Positions 37,641 to 50,396 of a stretch of 64,000 nt of DNA are shown in pieces (within the stretch, counting starts at the first letter, position 1; each line of letters opens with the position of its first letter). The position numbers and the translations under genes are program-made. Below the pieces are notes generated by a model. That model made no database searches and was not told the origin of the DNA. It worked only from the letters and a program-made list of their open reading frames with translations. Source of the stretch: Galbula dea (Eukaryota; Chordata; Aves; Piciformes; Galbulidae); the NCBI GenBank assembly GCA_013399015.1, contig VWZX01010082.1, forward strand, positions 63,556-127,555, read 5' to 3'.

Positions 37641-38887
37641 TTAGTTTAATATCAATGACTACACCATGTTACTAATACAAATTACACTAATATATTAGCA
37701 AACCCCATCCACACCACTGCATTCCACACTGGCTAATAAATGTCAGACCCTTGGGAAGGCTCCAGCTTGGGTTACATGTTCATACAACACTTGCTCTGAT
37801 CTAGCCTGGGGCTCTGCTTCCATCTTTGTTCATATGGCTCTGCTAAATCCCTTGTATCAGAGTTCATGATTGTTCAACCACTGGGAAAATAGTATGAGCT
37901 AATATTCTGGGGAGAAGAGACAGATCTATACTATGAGATCAGAGATGTATGGACCAGGAAAATTGAAATGAGAATTAAGGGGCTGGTCTGACCTAGGGGA
38001 CACTACTAGTATCATACCTAGTTCTTGAATTTGCAGATGGGAGGGATAGGAGTAGTGAAAGGACCTCAAGGATGATATGTTAAGAGATTTGGGATAACTT
38101 GTCTTAATAAGATTAAACCCATATAATCTCAGAAGTGCTAAACTGTTAGGCAAAACCCAGCATGTCCATCAGTCACATCTTGTCTATGATTTCTTGTGGC
38201 TGTAAATCCCTTAATCTGTTCTGTGTGTTGACACCAGCCCTTATAGAAAGAGTGGGTAGTGGACATTTTAACTTTGTATTTGGCCACTGGAAGCTCCATA
38301 AAAAGAAATATATAGTCCTTAAAATGGAAAAGTTGGGACTATCACACAGGAAATCATGAGAGTTTTAATCACTCACTGTGAACAGAGAACACAGATATAA
38401 GGAGTACATTCTTCCAGTTTAGTAGTGTTTAGGAGTTTAAATCACTCTAGAAATATCACCAGTGCCTGTGGTTGAGGTGATTAACTGTTGGAGAAGAGGT
38501 TGTGGCTGATTCTCTGTCAAACTCCAGACTGCAGGTTTTCCCAGATGATCTGCTCTAGTTCTCTCAAGAATTAATTCAGGAGAGTCTGATGATCTGTGTT
38601 AGGCAGAGCACTGGAAGTGCCCTCCAGCCTTTCAATCTGGCTCTGGAGTCACCTCACAGAAGAAAATCCATACCAATTAGAGAAGCTGTATTTGTGATCT
38701 GTCCTGTTTATTGGTTGCAGTGGGGCTTTAGGATGTTGGGGATGTGTTTGCTGCGTTTATATATTTACTGTTCTCATCTGTAGCCTTGAATTATTTTATC
38801 TCCAAGGTTTAGGTTCAATAACAAACACTTCCAGATCATATGAACTATCTTCTCATTTCCACCAAATGGGTAATTATTAGCCTGGAT
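37641..38887. other. Non-coding unique sequence
   Basis: No gene is recognised. It could contain further CR1 ORF2 decay products (for example near 38,060-38,100), but no block is clear enough to call. Confidence 0.5.
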
Positions 38888-39518
38888 TGAAAAGAAAAAG
38901 GAAAAAGAGGAAAAGGGAAAGGAAAGAAGAAAAGAAAAGGGGGGGGAAGGATGGAACACAAAAAAGGAAGAAAAGAAAAGAGAGGAAAAGAAAAGAAAGA
39001 AAAGAAAAGAGAGGAAAAGAAAAGAGAGGAAAAGAAAAGAGAGGAAAAGAAAAGAAAAGAAAAGAGAGGAAAAGAAAAGAAAAGAGAAGAAAAGAAAAGA
39101 AAAGAAAAGAAAAGAAAAGAAAAGAAAAGAAAAGAAAAGAAAAGAAAAGAAAAGAAAAGAAAAGAAAAGAAAAGAANNNNNNNNNNNNNNNNNNNNNNNN
39201 NNNNNNNNNNNNNNNNNNNNNNNNNNNNNNNNNNNNNNNNNNNNNNNNNNNNNNNNNNNNNNNNNNNNNNNNNNNNNNNNNNNNNNNNNNNNNNNNNNNN
39301 NNNNNNNNNNNNNNNNNNNNNNNNNNNNNNNNNNNNNNNNNNNNNNNNNNNNNNNNNNNNNNNNNNNNNNNNNNNNNNNNNNNNNNNNNNNNNNNNNNNN
39401 NNNNNNNNNNNNNNNNNNNNNNNNNNNNNNNNNNNNNNNNNNNNNNNNNNNNNNNNNNNNNNNNNNNNNNNNNAAAAAAAAAAAGAAAAGAAAGAAAAAA
39501 AAAAGAAAAGAAAAAAAG

Positions 39519-39549
<31 letters not shown>

Positions 39550-39571
39550 GAAAAGAAAAAAAAGAAAGAAA
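38888..39571 (+). repeat. (AAAAG)n purine tract containing an N gap
   Basis: The left part (38,888-39,176) begins as mixed GAAAA/GGAAA/GAGAGG units and becomes a pure AAAAG array of at least 20 units just before the gap. The right part (39,474-39,571) is A-rich with AAAAG/AAAG units. All bases are A or G apart from a few near 38,950. The long open frames here (reading Lys/Arg/Glu, or Phe/Ser/Leu on the minus strand) are artefacts of the repeat. The tract is prone to triplex or slipped structures and is length-polymorphic. Confidence 0.95.
39177..39473. other. Assembly gap (297 N)
   Basis: A run of 297 unknown bases inside the purine tract. The flanks are the same kind of repeat, so the gap very probably hides more of it. 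The true length is unknown. Confidence 0.98.
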
Positions 39572-41432
39572 CCAAATAAAGGGTTGTCTTTATGAATATC
39601 TCTTGAGCCTGAAATAAAGGAGATAAAATTGCTAGGACATCTGATGTGCAGACCAATTAACTGACACTTTTATATTCATATGTTCTAAACGAACATTTCT
39701 TCAGTGTTTTAATAATCCTTAGGCATACGTTTGAGGTGGTTATTGCAATGAGATTGACTATGGTCCTTGAAACCCCCAACAATTTTTAACATTTTATTAG
39801 ACTATATTGTGTTCTAATAATGATAAAACCTTTTAATCCAGTGAAATAAATTTACTTAGAAATTAATACAACAGAACTGTCACTTATCCTTTGTGTGCAA
39901 GAGAGGAAATTAAAGCTGACTTTCAGGGGATCTTGCAGTAATGCTGGAGCTCTTGTGAAGCTTTGGTCAAGAATATTGTAGAGGCAGTTTTTCTCTCTAT
40001 CAAAGATTGAAATCTCAGATTATATTGAGTTATTCCATAGTAAAATACAAATAACTGAAACTGTAGGATGAAAGTCTGGCCTTGTGAAAGTAAATAGGAG
40101 CTTCAGCATGTTCAGCAGTATTTTACTCCCATCCAGTGGGAGGGCACTTGTGCAATGCACCTGGAGACCCTTGGAGCTTGCAGAGGTGCAAGGTATCTAG
40201 TTTTGCAGAAAAATAGCTGCTGTCTGTCTTTCAGCAATTAGAAAAACAAACTATTTTATGTTTAGGACTTTGAGGGATCAAGTGAAAAAGCTCTAGCAAA
40301 AGATCAGTGAGACATGATATAGGAAATGGAAGTTTGGGCATTGCACAATGGTGTTGAAAACACTGTCTCTCTCCTGAGGGAAAAGAATCTACATGTGGTT
40401 CAAGTGACAAAATCCACACAACAAACTGCAAAGTATTGCCTGTTTTCATTATTCATATTATGATTCCCAAAACACTATTTTTCTTGGTGTTTTAATTATT
40501 TTTTCCATCAACTCTCATAAAGGCTCATTTGAGGCTTGTGAACCTAAGAATTTTTTTTCATTAACAAAAATAATAATGAAGGAGCAAGATTGTTTTGCAG
40601 GACTGGTTCTCTCAGGTATTTCAAACACAAGTGATAAACTCTACAAGTCCACCTGCACCAAATATGAATCTAGCCTGAGTCCAGGATAAGCACTAAGCCC
40701 ATCTGGAATTTGCTATAAAAACTGACAGTCACCTGAAACTAAGGTTAAATTCTCCTTTCTATAATGGTGTGAGAATCCACACACCTTCACACAGGAATGC
40801 CTGATGGGACATAAGCAATGCTTCCTACTCCAAAAGCTGTGCTTGGAACCTGCCAGCACTTCTCTAGCTGCAAATCAGAGAGTGGCCATCATCCCTTCCC
40901 ATGAATGCATTCAGATTGAGTTGGAGAAGAGTCATGCAATCCCTCTTGATTTCAACAGAAGTTGTGTGGCTGAAATTAATGTCAATAGGGGATATGCACA
41001 GGCATCAAGGGGAGAATAGACTTCATAGTGTGTTAATTAAAAAATATTCCCCTACTGTACCTTTTCCTAGAACCCCACTCTTATAACCAATTTACTCTGC
41101 AGAACTGATTAGCATAGTAATAACATTCCCTCCAGTTCACAAATAGGACTCCAGTTGAGAATATCCTTTAAATGTAAAGTCATATAACCTGTGAGGTGCA
41201 ACACAGGAAGTAAAACTTGTTAAAGGCTTCCTTTAGCATGAGTTTACTTTGTTACAGCTTTCTGCTTTTTAGATTTATTTCTGAATGCTCACATAATAAT
41301 AATCTCCAGGTGTAGAATGCTCAAATCAATAACTGAGGAGGTATGACAAAGATCTTCCATCATTTTGTAGTTTCTTTTAGACTTCTCTCTTTGTCTGATT
41401 CACCTTCACCCTTTCTTGGTTTTGTTCTGAAG
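39572..41432. other. Non-coding unique sequence
   Basis: No gene is recognised. The stretch 40,742-41,000 (TTAAATTCTCCTTTC..TGGTGTGAGAATC, then CTTGATTTCAACAGAAGTTG) is faintly reminiscent of the ancient mirrored repeats called elsewhere, but is too diverged to annotate. Confidence 0.55.
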
Positions 41433-41510
41433 TCTTCTCTTCTCTTCTCTTCTCTTCTCTTCTCTTCTCTTCTCTTCTCTTCTCTTCTCTTCTCTTCTCT
41501 TCTCCTCTCC
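41433..41510 (+). repeat. (TCTTC)n pentanucleotide microsatellite
   Basis: About 78 bp of near-perfect TCTTC/CTTCT units, all pyrimidine on the plus strand. It ends with interrupted TCTCC units. The open frame reading SLLFS repeats is a by-product. It lies 1.9 kb from the AAAAG purine tract, with purines on the opposite strand. Confidence 0.97.
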
Positions 41511-41984
41511 TTGTCTCATGATGAATAGCACAAATAGCTTGGACTTATAAAACTCAAAACAGACTCAAGCTTGAAAATCCTTTTTTGTTTCTGCTAAGAT
41601 TCCAAACTCTCATAATCCCTTTCTCTTGATGCAGCTCTACTCTCAGAAACCACAGCCTTTTGCCATAGGAGCTAATATAATCTACCTGTAATTAAAAAAG
41701 ATAGATATCTTCCAGCTCAAAGATTGCAGCTCATTACTTTCCTTGGTCTCATGTGGAAAAGTAGTCTCATCTGTCTTGTCAAAAGAACATAATCCAGGAG
41801 TCTTGCCCATTTGGAAAGCATAAAGGTTTTACAGAAGGACACTTGATAGGAAAAGGAGCTTGTGTTTGGTAAGAGAGACAGAAAGCTGAGGCCTTCAACA
41901 TGCCATAACATTGTGAACAACAGACCATGGCTCAGACTGGTAGCAAGGAAACAGATCATTGCAATTGCTTTGTCCTTAGTCCAG
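41511..41984. other. Non-coding unique sequence
   Basis: Nothing recognised. Confidence 0.6.
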
Positions 41985-42190
41985 TCATAGACTCATAGAC
42001 TCACAGAATGGTTTGGATTGGAAGGGACCTCCAAGATCATCTAGTTCCAACCCTCCTGCCATAGGCAGGGTCACCTTCCACTAGACCAGGTTGCTCAAGG
42101 CCTCATCCAACCTGGTTTAGAACATTGCAGGGGATGGAGCATTCACAGCTTCCCTGGGCAACATATTCCAGTGTCTCACCATCCTCACCA
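41985..42190 (-). mobile_element. CR1: CR1 LINE 3' end, consensus-like
   Basis: Antisense CR1 beginning with three copies of the inverted terminal unit (TCATAGACTCATAGACTCAC). Then come GGTTTGGATTGGAAGGGACC, TCCAAGATCATCTAGTTCCA, GCCATAGGCAGGGTCACCTT, CCACTAGACCAGGTTGCTCA and CCTGGGCAACATATTCCAGT, ending at TCTCACCATCCTCACCA. It is one of the least diverged copies in the window. Confidence 0.96.
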
Positions 42191-43544
42191 TAGCTGGTTT
42201 AGTAGCATATTTTAATAGTTGATATGATTTGTTATGACTTTACCACAAGCCAAAGGAGCAGCTGAAGAGAGTTCAGGATTACATATCTACAGGGCTGCTG
42301 CCTCCTTTACTATGCTAACTCCTTGACCACAAGAGCCATGTGGAAAGCAAGGGGTGGGAGGAGCTTTCTCCAAGGAAAATGGGTGGCACAACAGCACTTG
42401 TTAAATGTGCTGTAAATGGAGACTAGGAACAAAAATTCATTTTGGTGAGGTAGCCTGGAATGCACTGTGTGCATTTTGTGTTTAAGGGATGTTATGGTGA
42501 GGAACCCAGATTGCTTAATTGGAGCTATTTGAGCCTATTTTGAGCATCTTTAGCAAAGCAGAATATATGTGAAAATAAAGGAAGCAGTGCTAAGGGGAAA
42601 AAACCAGTTTCACATGAGACATTCCAGAAATATATCCCTGTTAAGGTCTTGTGTAAGCTAGGGCAAAAGTTTGCAGCAGAATATGTGAAGCAAACCTATT
42701 GGAAACGTCTCCTGGGAACAAGGTAGTTTGGCTTGGAGAGCTTAACACACATAAAAAGCTGTGTGTTCCTTAAACTGTTATCAGTCTTTAAATCTTGGGC
42801 TAGATAGTGCTTGAGTGATCAATTCTTAAGCATGTGGCTCACTAGCCTTTAATATGGGAGGGCAGAAAGTATGTTAAAATGCAGACCTGTCTGCTTTCAG
42901 GCAAGGTGTCTTCTCTTCTCTTTCAGCAGATCACAGAAGGATGTGATTTAGAAGGAATTAAAAGAAAAATAAATTAAAAACTTATTAGGGGGATGACTGT
43001 GTTCTTAAAGTCTGTTTATAAGCAATGAAAAGGGATAAAGTGATCAGACATTGAGTGAACAATGTTAGCTGAACTAAGGATGTGAAGTGAATTTCCACAG
43101 AAATCATGGTGAGTCTGTTTGAAATACATTGTATTTGTGTACTTCACTCACACAAATTACTATTGCCTCTATAACCCTACACAGAAATGTTCCACAAGAA
43201 GCTGAAGTAAAAATATAAAGCTTTTAAATCTCCCAAATTTTCAACTCAATATTTTTATAATTGCTCACATATTCATCAAGGATGGTGTTTTGGACTTGAG
43301 TTTCCTACTGAGATGAAATTGCAAACAAGAAAAAACATTGTTTGTGGTGGAAAATTGGACATGGGCTGTAGAATGAAATGCAGTGTACATAATGTAGGTA
43401 AAATCATAAAAATTGAAGCTGGTGCATAGTGAGAAGGGAGAGTGGAAACTCTTGAGTACTACCACTAATGATAAAATGTTTGCCATGGAGCTGTAAAGTC
43501 ATACTGAGACCAGTGTTTTCATCATCTTAATTCCTAACCAAGTA

Positions 43545-43600
43545 CCTGATCCAATATGTTTTAATTCAGTAAAAGGCTTTCCATCAGCATCAACTTTCAA
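43545..43600. repeat. Possible decayed inverted-repeat element
   Basis: ACCTGATCCAATATGTTTTA then ATTCAGTAAAAGGCTTTCCA and TCAGCATCAACTTTCAATC resembles the amniote pattern CCTGATCC..TTGAAGTCAATGGAAAGGCTCCCATTGACTT. Divergence is high and only one arm and the centre can be followed. Confidence 0.3.
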
Positions 43601-43957
43601 TCTAGAATGAAAAGGCCCAAGACATGAGTTTGAAACACAGCCAGTTAGACTTCCTAATTTGCTTGCTATGCCAAGTTGAAACATATTTTAGGGGAGGAAA
43701 AAGGCTCAAATGCTTTTTAAAAATCTCTTTTATCATTTATGCTTCAAAAAGGTTAAATTACATGTCCATTATGGTAGCAAACAATATGGCATTTTATCTA
43801 CTGAGGAGCTGACACATTTCACATGTTACCTTTTGCCAATAACCAAAAGAATTTCATGTATTTATTTGTTGCTTAATTTTTGCTTTAGAACTTAACATAA
43901 AATAATTAGTACTGGTCCTTTGTACCAAGTAAAACATTTTATTTGCTCTAATTTGTA

Positions 43958-43969
43958 CTCTAATTAGAG
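43958..43969. promoter_or_regulatory. Palindromic homeodomain-type site
   Basis: CTCTAATTAGAG is a perfect 12-bp palindrome around TAATTA, the commonest homeodomain core. Nearby are AATAATTAG (about 43,901-43,909) and CTCTAATTTG (about 43,947-43,956), which repeats one palindrome half. The cluster resembles an enhancer core, without functional evidence. Confidence 0.25.
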
Positions 43970-45639
43970 ACATTCTTCCTTGACCAAAAAGATAAGCCAT
44001 TGATGTACTTAGCAGAGGGGCAGCTGTTATCAATATCCTGTGCTCTCAAAGAGATAAGGAAGCTCAAAATACAAGGGAGGTGATCATAGTAAATGGCTAC
44101 AAAAGTACCCAGCCAGTTGTGCTGGTAATGTGGGAAAGATGAACTTTTTGGAAGGTTTAATGGGTATTTGTTCACAGATCCTTCCAGGCTTGACTAAGAT
44201 CACCAGAGAAGGTACGTGGTGTTGGCTGGGAAACATTGTGCCTTGACAACTGCTCTCCTCCCTGGTCCTTGTTTATGAATTAAGAGTGGAGTATTTTTGG
44301 GGGGTAAAGGGCAAGAGGGAATAAAAAAACCAGGGGGGGTTGTGAAGTAATGATTCAAAATAATGTGAAAGAACCCTTACTGTTGCATAAAACATTTGTA
44401 TTAAGTTTGGAATGTGTGACTTGTTTGGCAGCAAACATGGCACCAGAGAATGTGGTTTTTTCCCAAGTCAGCCAGTGAGCCTCAGCTGAGGATGGGAAAT
44501 TAAATGATGTCTTAGGGTATTCTGAGTAAAAGCAAATTTTTCTGTTCATTACTAATACACTGCCTTAGAGCACACATCTTGTGTAACTGTATACAGGAAC
44601 TCTTTAACATTGCTAGTCTGCAAACCTATGGAAATAATGAAGAATTGTACAGAGATTCCTACCTGTTCTTCCACAAAGGCAGTGACAGGTGTGCTCTGGA
44701 AAATACTGTGGCTGAGCAAAGCTTGTTTACAGACAGGCTCTCCCAAGCCAGGGTTTAGCTAGTGGAAAAAAAAAAAGGGAAATAATGTAAAATAATCTAG
44801 CACAGTGATTTGATAATTCATGTTAAAAGGTTTTGTACATCTCCCTATAACACTGTGTAACAAACCAAAGGGGAACCTAAAATGCCCTTTGTTTATTAAA
44901 TATCTTTAAAGATATTTGAAGTTTTTTAATTAAGCAGGAAAAAAAATTAGCCACAGATTGCTGCATTCATGAAGGCTATGTCCTGCACCCACAGAGTATA
45001 AGGACTTGCCTGCCCCATTATAAACTGTCTTATTTTCTCATATTTTCTTCTCCTAATAATATTTTTTCACCATTCAGAATCTCAGCCAATTCATTTTCTT
45101 TCTCCTCTTTACATGTGAAAATAAAATTTATGCATATTTCAACCAACTAGTTTTTAGTTTCCTTACAGTATTCCATCTCCCAGCTGTCTTTTTCAATTGT
45201 GAATTTGATTGTTACTCATCATGTAGGTACAATGCAGATGGAGAAATAAAAAGGGTTTTTTTTTTTCTTTGGAGGATTTCCTTGGGAAGTCAATCTTTGA
45301 AATGTTTTTCTCTTAAAAGCAAAAAAAAAAAAATAGTTATATGGGTAGCTGGTATGGATGTGCTTTGTTTCTAACTTTTTTTTCACTTTTTGAATGGATA
45401 GACTATTTCTGAAATCTATAGAAGTGAGAGGAAATGGTGATTATTTCAACAGTGCACTGAGTTCATACCTTAACCAAAAATAAAGTAGGCCTGTGCCTGT
45501 AACCAAACAGAACTGAAGATCTGCAAGGAACTACTGCATATAGTCTATCCTATCAGTGATGTTTTCAGATGGAGTTCTAGTTAGACAGGTCAGTGTATTA
45601 ACCTGTTTGAACATCTAAACTAACCTAGGCTAATGCATA

Positions 45640-45973
45640 AATCTCCAGGGAGACCTTATTGTGGCCTTCCAAAGCTTGAAGGGAACTAGAAGAAAGATGG
45701 GGTCACTTTAGCAGGGCCAAGGGCTGATTGTTTGAAACTGAAAAAGATGAGATTAGGCTAAATAGAAAGAAGAACTCTTTTTATACTGAGGGTGGTGAGA
45801 CCCTGTCCCAGGTTGCCCAGAAGGGTGGGAGATGTCCCATCCCTGGAACCTTTCCAGGTCAGGTTGTCTGGGGCTCTGAGCAACCTGCTCTAGTTGCAGA
45901 TGTCCCTGCTGACTGCAGGAGGGTTGGACTGGATGACCTTGAAAGGTCCCTTCCAACCCAGTGTGCAATTCTA
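45640..45973 (+). mobile_element. CR1: CR1 LINE 3' portion
   Basis: A plus-strand CR1 of about 330 bp. CCAGGGAGACCTTATTGTGG opens the ORF2-tail segment. Blocks GATGGGGTCACTTTAGCAGG, GGGTGGTGAGACCCTGTCCC, AGGTTGCCCAGAAGGGTGGG and GGCTCTGAGCAACCTGCTCT follow. The 3' UTR is GGGTTGGACTGGATGACCTT then AAAGGTCCCTTCCAACCCAG, ending at GCAATTCTAT. The ORF2 frame is broken, so no protein is encoded. Only a single terminal octamer unit remains. Confidence 0.95.
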
Positions 45974-48900
45974 TCCTTTTTACATAATTACAGATTAAAA
46001 TGACTTATGTTTTTGTCTGAAGAGTCCATTGAGTTATGTTACCATAGGTATGTGGCTCTCCTGGCAGGATATTAGGTATGAAAGGCAAAATTTCACCAAC
46101 TGCAAAATGTCAAAATTCCATTAACAACATCTGACATCAACGTGATTGAAACCATCTTCTGTATTGGAGCAGATGGCATTATTTTTCAAGATGCAATTAA
46201 TATTTTATAGGCAGAAAAGAGAAGCCTGTAGTCTCTCAGTAAGATTTATTTAATTTCATTTTTGTTTTGCATCTGTTTTTGTTGGATTTGGCTGCTTTCA
46301 TATTTCAGTGTACAATTTTGAGGCAAAGAAAGCCTATAAACTGCATATGGAAGCAGTGATAAAAAACAAGCATGCTGCTTGCAGAGAACAATCCCTGCTG
46401 AATTATCACCATATACCTTTGATTAGAAAGGCACACTCTGCTGGGATGAAATCCATGGAAAGCACTGTAATGTTGCATGGAGGGATTGGGGATACCTCTG
46501 TCACACTTCAGTCTTCTTTCCCAGTTAAATATGCTTAAGGGCAAGAGTATATCATTGCACCTGCAAGTAACAAGTCTTTATATGAAGAACACAAAGTTGG
46601 TGATTAATGATTTGTGTTTTGGACCACACTATGGGTGGGTGAAAAAGTAGCAAAAACTTAAGCACTTCCTGCTCCTCCTTTCTCTCTCTTCCCCCCTACA
46701 TCTTCCTTCTCCCACACCTGACTCCTGCCCAGGTTCTATTCCTAATTATTAACAAGAATAATTAACCCCTCTGGATTTTTTTCAAGTAGCCAAGCAATTT
46801 ACAAGGCATTTGCTTGGGGTTGGTTTGATTCTTTATTTGTATGGCTGCCAAAATGGAGGTGGAAAAAAATAAAAGGTCATTTTGCCTACTGGAATTTGGG
46901 GAGTTTAGCCAAAACCAGGCATCACTTCAGGAAGGTAAGAAGGACTTTTATTTTATTTTTTTTTATATTCATGAATCTTTTCTTCCACTGTAGAAGCTTG
47001 GAATACAAATGTGTTTTATTGGCCATTTCACAGCTGTTGATTAAAATAGTTCATTACAAAACTGCAAATGTGCTTATTTGGAAGAGTTTCACTCAAAAGA
47101 ATAGTCCAATTCTCCCCCAAGTCAAATCTTGACAATAGACAGGGAATTAAATGACTCAGTGGTCAATTAAAATAATACATATGCAAAGTTTTTTCTCTAA
47201 TGTAAAGACAGGGGAAGGAAGCAAGCAAAAAGAGTGGCTAAAAGGTTAATTAAAGGTCAAGTCTTGTCTCATAAAACATCAGGCACAGGAGAAAAAAGGC
47301 AACACAAAGCTTACAGAATAAAATGAAAGGATAGCATAAAATTGATGATAAAAAGAAAAGTAGAAAAAGGACCATTGCAGTAGATATTAATGTGAATAAT
47401 AAAACAAGTTTCAAATGCATGTGGAAGAAAAACCTAATAAAGTTGAAAGCCAGGCCTCCAGGAGACAGCAAAACAAATTTATTGACTGAGGAAGCAGCCC
47501 TTGATAAATAATTAAAGAAATTATTTGCTTCATTGTCCTCTAGGGAGCTCAAGGGACAGATGCTGGCAGCCACTTCACGGATGCTGAAGGCAGTGTGTCA
47601 CAGAGGGCTTACAGCAGTCGTAGGGTGGAAGTGATGGAGTCACTACTTGTGTGGGAATGGAAAGATGCACATGGAGAAAAAGGGAATGGGATAGACCTAT
47701 GTACACAAAATAATTCTTTTTTCTTTGTCTTTTTTTGTTTTAGATTTCTGGCTGTGGCAACTTGGACATGGATGTCTTCTAACTAATACAGTCCAAGCCA
47801 TGAAGTTAGACAAGTCAATTGAAACATCAGTCTCAGAGGAAAAAAACACCTCCTTCCTTCATTTGTGTGAGCTAACAAGCAGAGACATGAAAAATAAAAT
47901 CCTTGAGGACTGAAGCAGCTAGGAGTTTTTATCTGAATTAATAGCTTGGGGTAAGTGTGAAGATCCTTCCTAGCCCTTCTTGACCTGCTAACTTTGAATT
48001 AAGCCACATTTGCTGTCACTGTGCTGTAACTTTCTGTTTGGTGCCTCACAATTTAAGAATACACCTTTTCCCTCCTGAAAATCTAGCTTGTGGGAGGAAC
48101 TTGGGTTTCAGCTCAGTTACTTAATGTGTTGATAGCAAAGTCTACACTACACTGACTTTTCTTACTTTTTGGGGAGTACTTGCTGAAAAGACAATCCTTT
48201 CTATCCTAGTCTAAAAGGCCTTTGAAAGACATGAAATAATGTGCTACTCACAGAGCTGGGATTTTGAGATAGATACATTGAATTTGCTGTGTAAATGCAC
48301 AGCCTTATTAGCTCTAAAAGAGAAATAAGAGAGAGAGCTTTTCATTGACAAATGATATCTTGGGTCATGAGTCAAGAATGCCTTTAAGAACATATCTAAC
48401 TCCAAGTGCATGAGGCAAGAAATATTATACTGTCCTGAAAAGAAACCTCATTGTCTGCATGTCTGTCTGGAGAAAGACATGGAACTGGCACAGGAGAAAG
48501 AGATATGTAAGGAAAGAGTAAATATTTTATGCTGCTCTTGTATGAAAATGTTACTCTTCCTTTGCTGTTCAATCCTGTCTCCTCCTGCATTTCCTTTCCC
48601 TCAAAATCCATTTGCATTACTGCAGTTATGCCTGATGGGGAAAATTGTGGCATTAGATCAGAGAGTCAAGATCAGCAGTGCTAAAGCAGTAACAGAGAGG
48701 AGATCTAATGGTTTAGGTGTCTCCTAGTATCTCTTCTTGTCTGCCCACACCTGTACACAGACAGAATGCAGGAGTTCAGCATGGACCAAATAAAATGATT
48801 TCACTGCTGAAGAGTGAGCATGCAACTCATGAGTGGTGGAGCAGGGCACAGAGATGAGCCAGGCATATGTGATTGTCTTCAGCAGTGGAAAAAAACATTG

Positions 48901-50371
48901 ATTCTGAACCTTTCACTGTCTGCTGCATTTTCCACTTCATCTACCTGACTGTTTATGTCTTATCTTACAATGGGAACATTCACCTCTCTGGCACTATGCA
49001 ACAGGCCTCCAGCTCTGGGTCACCTATAAGCAAACTGCTCTGCTGCTCCACATGTTCCTCCAACTTCAGGAAATCCCCAGAAGGCTTCTGTTCTCCACTT
49101 CACCTGCAGAGTCTGCTGTTGGTGTTAAGTCTTCTGGCCTATGTCACTGTCACCAGTACAAGTAGGGAAGCTGGTGACCCAGGGCTGGGAAGCATCAGCA
49201 GAAAAAGGAGCTGGCACAAAGCGTGATGGGCTGGCATGGGAGAGGTTTATGACTGATAACATACTTTGCAACCCAGGCAATCTACTGGGTTAGGGCACCA
49301 GCTCTATCAGGAATATAATATGTAGTGTAAAAGAGCCTTCCCAGACTGCTGTAATATCAGCAATACAGAAAATACACTATAAATCTCACTGAAGACCAAC
49401 TAGGACAGAAGATATTTTGTTTTTCAAAGATGTAATGTTTCACTGCTCTCATTTCTTTCTGAGATGAAAGAAAGACAAATACAGCCTCTTTGGCAATGCT
49501 TCTTTGTCAAAGGAAGCTGAAGATGCCAAGGTAGAGGAAGGAGTGAAACCCTGGATGTTCTGCCTGAAGCAAACGAGATTGAACAGGACAAAACTCCACC
49601 AGGGATACAGCAACAAAATGGCTTGAGAGGGTAAAGAAATGAAAAATATCAGTGTTGGGTTTTTGGGAAAAAAACCCTGTGTAATGGAATCCTTGAGCCT
49701 TGCTGAAGTTGCCAGCCTCAGGAGCCCCCTGAGATGGAGATGCTTCCACCCCACTTCCACATCTTCCTTAATATCCTCCTTTAATCAAGGGAATAGAAAC
49801 TCTCCAGGAGCCCAATGATCCCTGAGGAGCTTTTCCCCTTCTCTTTGACTTCTGGCCAGGAGAGTTAAGCATCTTTTCTTCCTATACTGTTCCAGTTCAT
49901 TTTCTTCTCTCATGTCTAATCCAGCTCAACATCTACTATTTAATTTTTATAATGTTTTCTTTAAAAAATGTTTTCTTCCACAGTGCTTCATTATGAGATC
50001 TCAAGTACCTGATCCTTTCCTTTGTCTCTTTTGCTTGTTTTAGCCTTTTCCCTCCCCTCCTGTATTGATACTGGACAATAAAAACCATGCACAGCATACA
50101 GATATTTTCTTTAAAGCCTGCTCCTTCCATTTGTGCCTCACCCTAGGCACTGCAACTTTTCACTTCAGCTCCTGTGAGGTGTCCAAATGTCACCTGAAAA
50201 ATCAGAAGTATGAAGATGAAGCTCTACAGCTCTGTTTGAGGTGTTGGGGTTTTTTTTAAACTGGTGAGTTGTGGGCCCAGAAAAACTTGTAAACCTCTGT
50301 GCTGAAACTTGTAATTCACCATCCTGCTGTTGCTGGCTCTGCTTTAAATTTGGAGAAAGTCAGAGGGGAAG

Positions 50372-50396
50372 ATTTATTTATTTATTTATTTATTTA
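50372..50396. repeat. (ATTT)n microsatellite
   Basis: Six tandem ATTT units. Confidence 0.93.

Larger units (their letters stand above)
42191..45639. other. Non-coding unique sequence
   Basis: No gene is recognised. A faint mirrored-repeat candidate occurs at 43,545-43,600 and a palindromic homeodomain-type site at 43,958-43,969. A G-rich stretch lies at 44,298-44,340 (GGGGGG, GGG, GGG, GGGGGGG), but its last loop is too long for a standard quadruplex. Near 42,815-42,905 the words TTAAGCATGTG and TATGTTAAAATGCAGA may be a further very old repeat. Confidence 0.55.

Noticed and set aside
38877..39656. Long open frames (over 200 codons) on both strands
   Set aside because: They are made of Lys/Arg/Glu or Phe/Ser/Leu repeats from the AAAAG tract and run through the N gap; no real protein is encoded.
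39572..41432. Further ancient mirrored repeat near 40.74-41.0 kb
   Set aside because: The resemblance is limited to a few words (AATTCTCCTTTC, TTTCAACAGAAG) and no inverted structure can be traced.
41343..41528. Open frame with SLLFS repeats
   Set aside because: It is a translation of the TCTTC microsatellite.
44298..44340. G-rich stretch as a G-quadruplex
   Set aside because: The last loop between G-runs is about 13 bases, longer than the standard pattern allows.
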